Of a stretch of DNA of 64,000 nucleotides, positions 17,401 to 24,523 are shown one piece after another. Position 1 is the first letter of the stretch. Every line of letters starts with the position of its first letter. The stretch comes from Bacillota bacterium. Lineage in GTDB: Bacteria > Bacillota > Clostridia > Lachnospirales > Lachnospiraceae. Where the stretch lies: positions 18,218 through 82,217 of the forward strand of contig JAEYFP010000038.1 of assembly GCA_023402845.1 (NCBI GenBank), given 5' to 3'. The position numbers were made by a program, and so were the translations under genes. The notes beneath the pieces were generated by a model, which was not told the DNA's origin, searched no databases, and saw nothing but the letters and a program-made list of their open reading frames with translations.

Positions 17401-18044
17401 AGTGGATTATCGGCGGTGACGGCTGGGCATATGATATCGGATTCTCGGGTCTTGATCATGTATTCGCTTCCGGAGCGGATGTAAATATTTTGGTTCTGGA
17501 TACGGAAGTATATTCCAATACCGGCGGACAGGCGTCCAAATCGACACAGATCGGTGCTACCGCACAGTTTGCGGCCGGAGGCAAGCCGTTAAAGAAAAAA
17601 GACCTTGCGGCGATTGCGATGAGCTATGAGGATGTTTATGTAGCACAGGTTTCTATGGGTGCGAACAATCTTCAGTGTGTAAAAGCATTCAGTGAGGCAG
17701 AAAGCTATCGCGGACCTTCTATTATTATCGCATATGCGCCTTGTATCCTGCATGGCATCAAGGGCGGCATGACCTATTCGCAGACGGAGGAAAAGAAGGC
17801 GGTAGAAAGCGGATACTGGCATTTGTTCCGATTTGACCCAAGATTAAGAGAGCAGGAGAAGAATCCGTTCCAGCTCGATTCTCAGGCACCGAAGATGGAA
17901 TATCAAGAATTTATCAGGGGAGAGGTTCGTTACAATTCCCTGGTGAAATCTAATCCGGAAAGGGCTGCGGAATTATTTGAAATTGCAGAGAAAAATGCGA
18001 AGAAAAAGTATGAACGACTGAAGGCATTGGCATTGAAAAACTGA
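14457..18044 (+). CDS. nifJ: Pyruvate:ferredoxin (flavodoxin) oxidoreductase
   Basis: The 1195-residue single-chain enzyme oxidises pyruvate to acetyl-CoA and CO2 and reduces ferredoxin. It begins 'TMDGNEAAAHVSYAYSEVAAIYPITPSSPMAEH', the hallmark of domain I. Two [4Fe-4S] motifs follow: 'CVQCNQCGFVCPHG' from residue 705 and 'CMGCGSCANVCPGK' from about 759. The proximal cluster segment 'CAGCGETPY' is near 831, and TPP binding is at 'GGDGWAYDIG' near 986 with 'DTEVYSNTGGQASKSTQ'. The length is normal. AAAGGCGG lies 6 nt before the ATG. It is followed by a flavodiiron protein gene 69 bp downstream. Confidence 0.98.
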   Translation: MNDMKLKRKLKTMDGNEAAAHVSYAYSEVAAIYPITPSSPMAEHIDEWATKGRENIFDRLVSISEMQSEAGAAGAVHGSLAAGALTTTFTSSQGLLLMIPNMYKMAGELLPAVLDVAARTIATHALSIFGDHQDIYSCRQTGFAMLCSSSVQEVMDLTPVSHCSAVKGSVPFVNFFDGFRTSHEYQKIEAWDYKDLKDLMDMDALQAFRDHALNPEHPCQRGSVQQPEVFFQAREASNRYYDVLPEVVEDYMNKVNERIGTDYKLFNYYGAQDAEKIIIAMGSVCETIEETIDYLMAKGEKVGVVKVRLYRPFSVKHLIDVIPSTVKEIAVLDRTKEPGSIGEPLYLDVLAAIQGSPFEGAKLYTGRYGISSKDTTPGQILAVYKNTEKKRFTIGIIDDVTNLSLAVEEEPYTASKEMISCKFWGLGADGTVGANKNSIKIIGDNTDLYAQAYFAYDSKKSGGVTISHLRFGKEKIRSTYLINKADFVACHNPSYVHKYNMVQDLKDDGTFLLNCLWDEKELEEHLPGQVKKYIADHNIHLYLINGMKIGKDIGLGGRINTVLQAAFFKLANVIPVDEAIAYMKDAAKKTYERKGEEVVRMNYAAIEKGVSEVIEVGVPESWKDCEPEVLVPLVSVENRDGRSKNSQEVVDFANKIQIAVGMQEGDKLPVSAFTGYVDGSSPSGTSAFEHRGTAVDVPVWIPENCVQCNQCGFVCPHGVIRPITLTEEEKAAAPEGTETSPMLGLEGLSFGIIISTEDCMGCGSCANVCPGKQGNKALVMTPHEEVSEKQQKTFDWCKTLPEKPQLFEKFKLESVKGSQFKKPLLEFSGACAGCGETPYAKLVTHLFGERLMIANATGCSSIWGNSSPSTPYTANNSGRGPAWSNSLFEDNAEFGYGMEMAQNVRRNSVLGLVNKLADKAVNEDLTNACRTYLDTFFDGKENAKATDVLVDLLKSTSTEDTEAKTLIGELLKSKETLSKKSQWIIGGDGWAYDIGFSGLDHVFASGADVNILVLDTEVYSNTGGQASKSTQIGATAQFAAGGKPLKKKDLAAIAMSYEDVYVAQVSMGANNLQCVKAFSEAESYRGPSIIIAYAPCILHGIKGGMTYSQTEEKKAVESGYWHLFRFDPRLREQEKNPFQLDSQAPKMEYQEFIRGEVRYNSLVKSNPERAAELFEIAEKNAKKKYERLKALALKN

Positions 18045-18113
18045 TATGACAGGGGGGGCTTGGCAGCGGTCAGGCTCCCTTTAAGTCATAGAAAATTCGA
18101 AGGAGTGAGATAA

Positions 18114-19322
18114 ATGTACTGTGTAAGAAAAGTAGGCAGGGATTTGTCGTGGATTGGAGGAAATGACCGCAGGCTTTCTCTTTTTGAGGGAGTCTATTCC
18201 GTTCCTCACGGCGTATCCTATAATTCTTATCTGCTGCTGGATGAGAAGACGGTCTTGTTTGATACGGTAGATAAAGCGGTAGGCAAGACATTTTTTGAGA
18301 ATGTGGAACATGAATTAAACGGAAGGAAACTGGATTATTTATTTGTCCATCATATGGAGCCGGATCACTCGGCCACGCTCAGTGAGTTGATGATGAGACA
18401 TCCGGAGACGACGATCGTATGTAACTTAAAAACGGAAACGATGCTGAAAAACTTTTTTCACAGCGAATTTCCGCTTCACCTAGTCAAGGAGAACGATACG
18501 CTGAACACGGGCAGATGTACATTCCGCTTTTTGATGGCACCGATGGTACACTGGCCGGAGGTTATGGTGAGCTATAATGAGACGGATAAGGTTCTTTTTT
18601 CGGCGGATGCCTTTGGAACGTTTGGTGCGATCAACGGAGCCGTCTTTGCGGATGAAGTGGATTTTGAACACGACTATCTGGGAGAAGCGCGCCGTTATTA
18701 TGCTAATATTATTGGAAAATATGGTATGCAGGTACAAAGCCTGCTGAAAAAGCTGCAGGGATTGGAACTTGAGATGGTATGTCCGCTTCACGGCTTTGTG
18801 TGGAGAAGGGATTTCTCATTTTATATTGATAAATATGATAGATGGAGCCGTTATCTTCCGGAGGAAACGGGTGTGCTGATTGCCTATGCATCTATTTACG
18901 GCAATACAGAAAACATGGCTGATATTATTTCCTGCAGGCTGCGTGACAGAGGAATTAAGACGGTGATGTTTGATGTATCTGTGGATCCAGCTTCCGACAT
19001 TATTTCGGCGGCCTTTCGATACAGTCATCTGGTATTTGCTTCCTCCACATACAATGCGGGAATCTTTGTAAGTATGGAAGAACTGCTCAGAGACTTGAAA
19101 TCCCACAATATTCAAAACCGTACGGTAGGACTGATTCAAAACGGTTCGTGGGCACCGGCAAGCGGAAAACTGATGAAGGAAATTATTGAGGAATGCAAGA
19201 ATATGACGATTTTGGAGGAGACAATTACGCTGACCTCCTCGGCAAGAGAAGATCAGGAGGACGATATTGAGGCGTTTGTAAGTGCAATTGCAAAAAGCGT
19301 CTCAGAGATAGATGGAGAATAG
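18114..19322 (+). CDS. fprA: Flavodiiron protein (A-type flavoprotein, O2/NO reductase)
   Basis: The 402-residue protein has the metallo-beta-lactamase-like di-iron domain with H-x-E-x-D-H in 'VHHMEPDHSA' (residues ~79-85). Further ligands lie in 'VHWPEVM', 'SADAFG' and 'PLHGFVWR'. A flavodoxin domain starts near residue 253 ('IAYASIYGNTENMA'). Such proteins reduce O2 to water, or NO to N2O, with electrons from rubredoxin. The gene follows PFOR behind its own GAAGGAG site and completes the oxygen-defence set of rubredoxin and superoxide reductase. Confidence 0.95.
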   Translation: MYCVRKVGRDLSWIGGNDRRLSLFEGVYSVPHGVSYNSYLLLDEKTVLFDTVDKAVGKTFFENVEHELNGRKLDYLFVHHMEPDHSATLSELMMRHPETTIVCNLKTETMLKNFFHSEFPLHLVKENDTLNTGRCTFRFLMAPMVHWPEVMVSYNETDKVLFSADAFGTFGAINGAVFADEVDFEHDYLGEARRYYANIIGKYGMQVQSLLKKLQGLELEMVCPLHGFVWRRDFSFYIDKYDRWSRYLPEETGVLIAYASIYGNTENMADIISCRLRDRGIKTVMFDVSVDPASDIISAAFRYSHLVFASSTYNAGIFVSMEELLRDLKSHNIQNRTVGLIQNGSWAPASGKLMKEIIEECKNMTILEETITLTSSAREDQEDDIEAFVSAIAKSVSEIDGE

Positions 19323-19333
19323 AAAAGGATAGG

Positions 19334-19378
19334 CCAAAAACATCTCTGTACATCGGTTAAGGGATGTTTTTGGTTTGT
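19334..19378. terminator. Bidirectional terminator between fprA and the second XRE gene
   Basis: CCAAAAACATC (19334-19344) pairs with GATGTTTTTGG (19363-19373). The hairpin overlaps the last codons of the minus-strand XRE gene, and T-rich sequence follows on the plus side. Confidence 0.65.
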
Positions 19379-19713
19379 GTATTTTTTAAAAAAATCACAT
19401 AATCATGCACTGTTTTTCTGGCGGGAGAGTTCAGCGATGCTGAATCTGTCAAAAAGTCGCCAAAGGTAAGTCCTTTGATAAAGGCTTCGTTCAGACCTCC
19501 GGCACGACCGGAATAATTGGTGCGGCCAAGCAAATAGTCGGTAGAAACTTTGTAATAGTCGGCCAGGATCAGCAGATGCCGGATCGGCAGGTCATGCTTG
19601 CCGGTTTCGTAGCCGGAATATACCTGCTGGGAAATATGCAGGACATCGGCAATTGTCCGCTGTTTCAAATCATTATCTTCCCGCAGACCTCTAATTCTCT
19701 CTTGTACAGTCAT
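19357..19713 (-). CDS. XRE-family HTH transcriptional regulator (second paralogue)
   Basis: The 118-residue protein starts at the ATG at 19713, 6 nt after GGGGTG. It aligns without gaps to the XRE protein at 12569-12910 over about 113 residues, with roughly 27 differences counted by eye. The HTH ('KQRTIADVLHISQQVYSGYETGK') and the C-terminal 'KTVHDYVIFLK' are conserved. It has five extra C-terminal residues (TKNIP). It converges with fprA and has a conserved inverted repeat before its start. Ligand and targets are unknown. Confidence 0.85.
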   Translation of the reverse strand: MTVQERIRGLREDNDLKQRTIADVLHISQQVYSGYETGKHDLPIRHLLILADYYKVSTDYLLGRTNYSGRAGGLNEAFIKGLTFGDFLTDSASLNSPARKTVHDYVIFLKNTQTKNIP

Positions 19714-19748
19714 TTTGTTCACCCCGTTTTAATGTAATCTGAGAATAA

Positions 19749-19769
19749 CATACAATATAAGATAGTATA
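19749..19769. promoter_or_regulatory. Candidate XRE operator (CATAC-N11-GTATA)
   Basis: It matches the site before the paralogue at 12946-12966 in half-sites, 11-bp spacing and flanks, and lies 36 bp before the XRE start, the same distance as the other. Confidence 0.5.
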
Positions 19770-19871
19770 GATATTCAAAATAAAAAAGTGTAAAAGAGGA
19801 ATGCTTACTCTTATTTATTGTAATATCATTCGAGGAATGGAAAAATTTACCTAAAAAGAAAGAGGATTGTA

Positions 19872-20624
19872 ATGAATAAAACCTATACGTTTGATGACTT
19901 TTGTGCAATTATAGCCAGATTGCGTGCAAAGGATGGCTGTCCGTGGGACAGAGAGCAGACACACGCGTCGCTTCGGCCGTGTATGATGGAGGAAGCAGCG
20001 GAGTTGGTTTCTTCCATCAGAATACTGGAGGAGACCAATAACCCTGAAAATATGATCGAGGAGCTTGGTGATGTGCTGCTGCAGGTGGTGATGCACGCTC
20101 AGATTGCAAAGGAAGAGAACCTGTTTGCTATGGATGACGTGCTGACAGAAGTCAGCAAAAAGATGATCAGGCGCCACCCGCATGTGTTTGGAACGCTGAA
20201 GGCGGATACCTCCGAGAAGGTTTTGAATAACTGGGAGGACATTAAAAAGAAGGAAAAAGAGGGGAAAGACTGGATCGAGAACCCCCTGCGCGAAATTCCA
20301 CCGGAGCTTCCGGCTCTTCGACGGGCGGAAAAAGTGCTGAAAAAGATAGATCGGCAGTATGAGCCTCAAAAAGGGATTGAGGCTTCCCTTGATGAGATCA
20401 TGCAGCTTTGCGGGGAGCTGAAGGAGCAGTACCGTTCCGGCAGCTTTGACAAAGAGAACAATGGGTGGCGAATGGAAGCGGAAAAGCAGTCGGAGGAAAA
20501 TCGCATGATTCGGCTTTTGCTGGCACTGACCCGTATCACCTCCAAACGGAAGTTATATGCCGAACAACTGCTTACGGACGGGCTTGAAGATCTGATCCGA
20601 CACTATGAACGGAAGATGTATTAA
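19872..20624 (+). CDS. mazG: Nucleoside triphosphate pyrophosphohydrolase MazG
   Basis: The 250-residue protein contains the MazG signature 'GCPWDREQTHASL' followed by the Mg-binding 'EEAAELVSSI' and 'EELGDVLLQVV' helices. A second, weaker MazG-like half occupies the C-terminus. It hydrolyses NTPs to NMP and PPi and cleans the nucleotide pool. AAGAAAGAGGA precedes the ATG. In Bacillus the related yabN gene also stands at the start of this cluster. Confidence 0.93.
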   Translation: MNKTYTFDDFCAIIARLRAKDGCPWDREQTHASLRPCMMEEAAELVSSIRILEETNNPENMIEELGDVLLQVVMHAQIAKEENLFAMDDVLTEVSKKMIRRHPHVFGTLKADTSEKVLNNWEDIKKKEKEGKDWIENPLREIPPELPALRRAEKVLKKIDRQYEPQKGIEASLDEIMQLCGELKEQYRSGSFDKENNGWRMEAEKQSEENRMIRLLLALTRITSKRKLYAEQLLTDGLEDLIRHYERKMY

Positions 20625-20704
20625 CATAATATAATGTATTTCACATTATGTAATCAAAAGTCTGTGGAAATGGCAGAAAATCAAGGAAAACGGGCAAATA
20701 TTCC

Positions 20705-20733
20705 TTGACAAATTGAGTAAAAAAGATTATATA
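20705..20733 (+). promoter_or_regulatory. Strong promoter of the HU gene
   Basis: Consensus TTGACA (20705-20710), a 17-bp spacer and TATATA (20728-20733), with about 55 nt of leader. A small hairpin (ATAATGT/ACATTAT, 20631-20649) lies upstream, after mazG. Confidence 0.75.
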
Positions 20734-20792
20734 TAGTGATAGGCGTTGATTTTGACGTCAAAAACATACTCAGAATAGAGGAGGAGTTCGTC

Positions 20793-21068
20793 ATGAACAA
20801 AACAGAATTAGTTGCAGCTATGGCTGATCAGGCAGGATTATCAAAGAAAGATGCCGAGAAGGCTCTCAAGGCCTTTACAGATGTTGTTGCTAAAGAGTTA
20901 AACAACGGCGGAAAGGTTCAGTTAGTTGGATTCGGTACTTTCGAAGTATCTTCCAGAGCAGCAAGAGAGGGAAGAAATCCTCAGAGTGGCGCAGTTATGA
21001 AGATTGCTGCATCAAAGGCTCCTAAGTTCAAGGCTGGTAAGGCTTTAAAGGATTTGGTAAACAAGTAA
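20793..21068 (+). CDS. hup: HU-family DNA-binding protein
   Basis: The 91-residue protein (ATG at 20793, behind GAGGAGGAG) is a standard HU: 'MNKTELVAAMADQAGLSKKDAEKAL' region at the start, the arm sequence 'GFGTFEVSSRAAREGRNPQSG', and 'FKAGKALKDLVNK' at the end. It dimerises and bends DNA as the main nucleoid protein. It has its own strong promoter and terminator within the cluster. An in-frame ATG further upstream lies in the leader and is rejected. Confidence 0.97.
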   Translation: MNKTELVAAMADQAGLSKKDAEKALKAFTDVVAKELNNGGKVQLVGFGTFEVSSRAAREGRNPQSGAVMKIAASKAPKFKAGKALKDLVNK

Positions 21069-21091
21069 GATAAAGTTGATTACTATTAGAG

Positions 21092-21121
21092 ACAGAGGAC
21101 CTTGGGGTTCTCTGTTTTATT
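21092..21121 (+). terminator. Intrinsic terminator after hup
   Basis: ACAGAGGACC and GGTTCTCTGT form a 10-bp stem (one G-T pair) with a TTGG loop, followed by TTTATT. Confidence 0.8.
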
Positions 21122-21171
21122 ATGATATAGGAATTGGGAGACACTTTTTATTTAAGAAAAAGGGGATTATG

Positions 21172-21411
21172 ATGAGACTTGACAAATATTTGAAGGTTTC
21201 CAGAATTATTAAAAGAAGGACGATAGCCAATGAGGCATGCGATGCAGGCAGAGTGACAATCAACGGACGTCCCGCCAAAGCGTCTGCAGAGGTGAAGGAA
21301 GGAGATATTCTGGAGATTCAATTCGGAAATAAGCCCGTAAAGGTCGAGATTCTGACCGTAAGAGAGACCGTAAAAAAAGAAGAAGCAAAAGATATGTTCA
21401 AATATGTATAA
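21172..21411 (+). CDS. rqcP: S4-domain ribosome quality-control protein RqcP
   Basis: The 79-residue protein 'MRLDKYLKVSRIIKRR...' is a single S4 RNA-binding domain of the Hsp15/YabO type. B. subtilis RqcP (YabO) acts with RqcH on stalled 50S subunits to add alanine tails. The ATG at 21172 has AGGGG 6 nt away; the ATG at 21169 is too close. Its place between hup and yabP matches yabO in Bacillus. Confidence 0.9.
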   Translation: MRLDKYLKVSRIIKRRTIANEACDAGRVTINGRPAKASAEVKEGDILEIQFGNKPVKVEILTVRETVKKEEAKDMFKYV

Positions 21412-21416
21412 AATAA

Positions 21417-21490
21417 AAGGCTCCCTAATATATTTAAGTGTGGCACGGCGATTTGGCATGCTTCATAGAATAGAATAGGGAGGTTTTTTA
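21417..21490 (+). terminator. Terminator-like hairpin whose right arm is the yabP ribosome binding site
   Basis: CTCCCTA (21421-21427) pairs with TAGGGAG (21476-21482), with flanking AAAA/TTTT pairing and a TTTTTT run after it. The right arm contains the GGGAGG used by yabP. When the hairpin forms it should end transcription or hide the site. Confidence 0.5.
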
Positions 21491-21491
21491 T

Positions 21492-21776
21492 TTGGAGGAC
21501 TTAAACCGGCAGCAGGCGCATAAATTAGTGATTGCAAATAGAAGGACATGTAATATTAGCGGCGTGACCGATGTACTGTCATTCGACATTGCGGAGATAC
21601 TGCTTGAGACGGAGCAGGGCATGCTGATGATAAAAGGTCAGGATCTGCATGTAAACAGACTGACACTGGATAAGGGAGAAATTGACGTCGAAGGAAAACT
21701 GGACAGCTTTACCTATTCCGAGATTGCAGGCTTTTCCAAACAAAATGAATCTTTTCTGAGCAAATTATTTAAGTAG
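21492..21776 (+). CDS. yabP: Sporulation protein YabP
   Basis: The 94-residue protein matches the YabP/YqfC family, with 'LVIANRRTCNISGVTDVLSFD' and 'LLETEQGMLMIKGQDLHVNRL' as the typical core. It is needed for spore formation under mother-cell control in Bacillus. The start is a TTG at 21492 with GGGAGG 7 nt upstream; no ATG is available. It directly precedes yabQ, as in other spore formers. Confidence 0.93.
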   Translation: MEDLNRQQAHKLVIANRRTCNISGVTDVLSFDIAEILLETEQGMLMIKGQDLHVNRLTLDKGEIDVEGKLDSFTYSEIAGFSKQNESFLSKLFK

Positions 21777-21786
21777 GGATAGAGGA

Positions 21787-22275
21787 ATGAGCCAGAATAT
21801 CATCAAAGAGCTGGATTTTTTTCTGCAGGCGATGCTGCTCGGCATTATGATTGCTGTTTTTTATGACACGATCCGCATTTTCAGGAGAGTGTTCCGCCAT
21901 GGTGTATTCTGGATTGCCATGGAAGACTTTTTCTTCTGGTTTATTTGCTGCCTGAAGATATTTGAGATGTTTATCAAGGAGAACAGCGGGACGCTGCGCT
22001 GGTTTGCAATTGCGGCAAATGCCGCAGGCATGCTGCTGTACTGCAAGACTCTGAGCAGGTTCTATGTGACGTATGTTTCAAAGCTGCTAAATTTTCTCCT
22101 TCACGTTCTGGTAAAGGTTTTGACAGTCGCTATGAAGCCGTTCCACTTTGTCTTTGGAAGGCTGAAAAAAGCCGGGGCATTTGCGGCAAGGAAAAGCGGA
22201 AAGGGAGCCAGGTATGTGAAAAACAGGTTGACGCGGAAGCTAAAGTTATTTATAATAACATTATGTAAACGATAA
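21787..22275 (+). CDS. yabQ: Spore cortex biosynthesis protein YabQ
   Basis: The 162-residue membrane protein begins with several hydrophobic segments ('FFLQAMLLGIMIAVFYDTIRIFRR', 'FFFWFICCLKIFEMF') and ends in a basic tail. This is the YabQ layout; the protein sits in the spore membrane and is required for cortex formation. It follows yabP by 10 bp and precedes divIC by 11 bp, so the three are one operon. Confidence 0.92.
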   Translation: MSQNIIKELDFFLQAMLLGIMIAVFYDTIRIFRRVFRHGVFWIAMEDFFFWFICCLKIFEMFIKENSGTLRWFAIAANAAGMLLYCKTLSRFYVTYVSKLLNFLLHVLVKVLTVAMKPFHFVFGRLKKAGAFAARKSGKGARYVKNRLTRKLKLFIITLCKR

Positions 22276-22286
22276 GGGGAGAGTTT

Positions 22287-22598
22287 ATGGCTAGACGAGT
22301 GGCATTTCGTAAGAAACGGCAAAACAGGCTTGGCATGATTTGCGTTACGGTAGTAGTAATTATGCTGTTCGCCGTGATTATGGTCAAAAGCGCCGAGCTT
22401 AACGCAAAGCAGGAAGCATATGTGAAAAAGGAGGAAGTACTGCAGGAGCAGATTGCTTCCGAAGAAGAACGGTCGCAGGATCTGGTTGAATATGAGAAGT
22501 ATACAAAAACGGCGAAGTATGTGGAAGAGGTCGCAAAGGACAAGCTGGGTCTTGTATATGATGATGAGATTATTTTTGAATCTGAGGATGGGAATTAA
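22287..22598 (+). CDS. divIC: Septum formation initiator DivIC
   Basis: The 103-residue bitopic protein has a basic cytoplasmic start, one membrane segment ('MICVTVVVIMLFAVIMVKSAEL') and an external coiled coil rich in Glu/Lys. The ending '...EEVAKDKLGLVYDDEIIFE' is typical of FtsB/DivIC. It is part of the FtsL-DivIB-DivIC divisome complex. GGGGAGAG precedes the ATG. In Bacillus an S1-domain gene (yabR) follows; here it is absent. Confidence 0.93.
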   Translation: MARRVAFRKKRQNRLGMICVTVVVIMLFAVIMVKSAELNAKQEAYVKKEEVLQEQIASEEERSQDLVEYEKYTKTAKYVEEVAKDKLGLVYDDEIIFESEDGN

Positions 22599-22620
22599 GT
22601 AAAGATTACCGTTATTTTAT

Positions 22621-22654
22621 AAAAGCACAGACAGGTACGCCTGCCTGTGCTTTT
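22621..22654. terminator. Terminator after divIC
   Basis: AAAAGCACAG and CTGTGCTTTT pair, with an inner CAG/CTG stem, giving a hairpin with A and T tracts on both sides that could act in both directions. Confidence 0.7.
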
Positions 22655-22747
22655 CAGGTTCTTAAATTCCATGACCTACCTCGAAATCCCTAAGACATAC
22701 AAATGGAAAACAATTTGTCAGACGATTTTTGATTTTCGGGAAATTGT

Positions 22748-22780
22748 TTGACAAACATTTTGTAATCTGTTCTCTATAAT
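22748..22780 (+). promoter_or_regulatory. Spo0A-type promoter of spoIIE with 21-bp spacer
   Basis: A perfect TTGACA (22748-22753) and TATAAT (22775-22780) are 21 bp apart. The B. subtilis spoIIE promoter is known for the same long spacing and for needing Spo0A. Degenerate 0A boxes (consensus TGTCGAA) are seen at 22716-22722 (TGTCAGA) and, on the other strand, at 22747-22753 (TGTCAAA). Confidence 0.6.
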
Positions 22781-22815
22781 TACCCATTGAAATCTTAAAT
22801 TTGGAGGGTAGATAA

Positions 22816-24444
22816 ATGAGAAAAGGGAAAGTGAAACAATTAATTATTTGTGCATTGGGATTTGTGGTGTCCTGCGGGAGTATGTATGGGATTAATCCGT
22901 TTGGATTAATTTTCTTTGCAGCCATGTATATGGAAAAAGCAATGAGGCTGCTCCTGTGTCCGATGCTTGTTGCGGCAATGATGCTGGGACTGCCGCTTGA
23001 GCAGGTATTCCGATATGCCGTACCAATGATCATCACGATGGTATGCGTGGATTTATTCGAGAGAAAAAGCAGGATCTGCAAAAAGTGGAAGGGATATTTT
23101 ATTGCAGGCATTTCGTTGTTCCTAATGGATGCTTCCACATGGCTTTTGATGTTGACAGATGCGGATGCCCTGATCAAAGGGGCTTTGGAGGCGGCATTTG
23201 TTATCAGCGGGTCTTACATATTAGGCGGAATTCTGCACTTCGTACTTGGTACAAGAAGGAGTCAAATTGGAAATAACCGAAAGGAAGAGCTTATTTTAAA
23301 CGGACCCGGAAAAGGAAAGCTGCTTGCTTATGCGGAGTCGTTCCGTAATCTGGCCGGCACGTTTTCCGGGCTTGAGGAGGAAGCAACCCATCCGGAAGAT
23401 ACCGGAGGACGTACCGAGCTTATTTGGAAAAGTAAAATAAAAGAAAACAGAGTGGTGCTTGCCGGGCAGCTAAACGAGATGGCGCAGATCATCTCCGAGG
23501 TTGCGGAAGAGATTTATGATGTTGTCGACGTGGGGGACAAGCTTGAGGAAAAAATGCAGAAGCGGTTGAAAGCCGAAGGGATCATCGCAAAAAATATTCT
23601 TGTCGTGGAGAAAAAAGAACGCCGGATCGAGGTGTATATGACTGTAAAGGTGGAGCGCGGTCAGGATGTGGCTACGGCAGAAATAGCGAGACTGCTTTCC
23701 AAGATTTGCAGAAGGCGCATGATCCCGTCCTATGAAAGCGTTGATAAAATTTACAGAGATTATGCGACGGTATTTTTTGAAGAAGATGCTAATTATAAGA
23801 TCCTGACCGGTGTTGCACGGGCGGCGAAAAATGAGGAGACCGTTTCGGGAGATAACTATTCCTTTACGAATCTCGGAGTCGGCAGGATGGTCGCCAGCTT
23901 GTCCGACGGCATGGGAAGCGGTGAGCAGGCATGCAAGGAAAGTGAAGAGGTTATAGAGATGCTTGAGCATTATGTGGAGGCGGGTTTTACCAAAGAAGCC
24001 GCTGTGCAGATGATTAACACAACGATTGTCGCGCGATCCAATGAGCAGATGCTTTCCAGCATTGATATTTGTGATATCAACCTCTATGAAGGAGTATGCG
24101 ATATTTTAAAAATTGGTGCCTCAACAACATTTATTAAGCGGGAATCCAAGGTGGAAACAATTGCTTCCACCTCCTTGCCCCTCGGCGTGTTTCATAAGCT
24201 GGACTATGATGCGGAGACATTGAAGCTTTACGATGGTGACTATATTGTGATGGTCTCCGATGGGGTGCTCGATCAGCTTTCTGATAAAAATGCGGAGGAA
24301 ATTATTGCCAAAATTTTGAACAGAACTAAAATTACAAATCCGAAGGAAATGTCCAGGCGAATTTTGAATAAGATTATCCATATCAGTGGTGAGGACATCA
24401 GGGACGATATGTCCGTGCTTGTCATTGGGATTTGGAAAAAATAG
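22816..24444 (+). CDS. spoIIE: Stage II sporulation protein E (short form), PP2C phosphatase
   Basis: The 542-residue protein dephosphorylates SpoIIAA to release sigma-F in the forespore. About four or five membrane segments (residues ~8-150) precede a linker and a PP2C domain with 'ASLSDGMGSGEQA', 'SLPLGVF', 'VMVSDGVLDQL' and the end 'RDDMSVLVIGIW', which supply the metal-binding Asp residues. B. subtilis SpoIIE has 827 residues and ten membrane segments, so the membrane part is shortened here. GGAGGG precedes the ATG. A Spo0A-like promoter lies directly upstream. Confidence 0.95.
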   Translation: MRKGKVKQLIICALGFVVSCGSMYGINPFGLIFFAAMYMEKAMRLLLCPMLVAAMMLGLPLEQVFRYAVPMIITMVCVDLFERKSRICKKWKGYFIAGISLFLMDASTWLLMLTDADALIKGALEAAFVISGSYILGGILHFVLGTRRSQIGNNRKEELILNGPGKGKLLAYAESFRNLAGTFSGLEEEATHPEDTGGRTELIWKSKIKENRVVLAGQLNEMAQIISEVAEEIYDVVDVGDKLEEKMQKRLKAEGIIAKNILVVEKKERRIEVYMTVKVERGQDVATAEIARLLSKICRRRMIPSYESVDKIYRDYATVFFEEDANYKILTGVARAAKNEETVSGDNYSFTNLGVGRMVASLSDGMGSGEQACKESEEVIEMLEHYVEAGFTKEAAVQMINTTIVARSNEQMLSSIDICDINLYEGVCDILKIGASTTFIKRESKVETIASTSLPLGVFHKLDYDAETLKLYDGDYIVMVSDGVLDQLSDKNAEEIIAKILNRTKITNPKEMSRRILNKIIHISGEDIRDDMSVLVIGIWKK

Positions 24445-24453
24445 TCCCACCCC

Positions 24454-24483
24454 TTGCATTTTACATTTATAATAATGTATATT
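24454..24483 (+). promoter_or_regulatory. Probable promoter of the tilS-hpt-ftsH operon
   Basis: TTGCAT (24454-24459), an 18-bp spacer and TATATT (24478-24483). The match is moderate. Confidence 0.4.
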
Positions 24484-24523
24484 GAAAAGATAGAGAAAGC
24501 TCATACAGATGAATGGAGAACCG

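Noticed and set aside
12569..19713. Prophage signal from the two XRE repressor-like genes
   Set aside because: No integrase, terminase, capsid, holin or other phage gene lies between them; the content is chromosomal redox metabolism.
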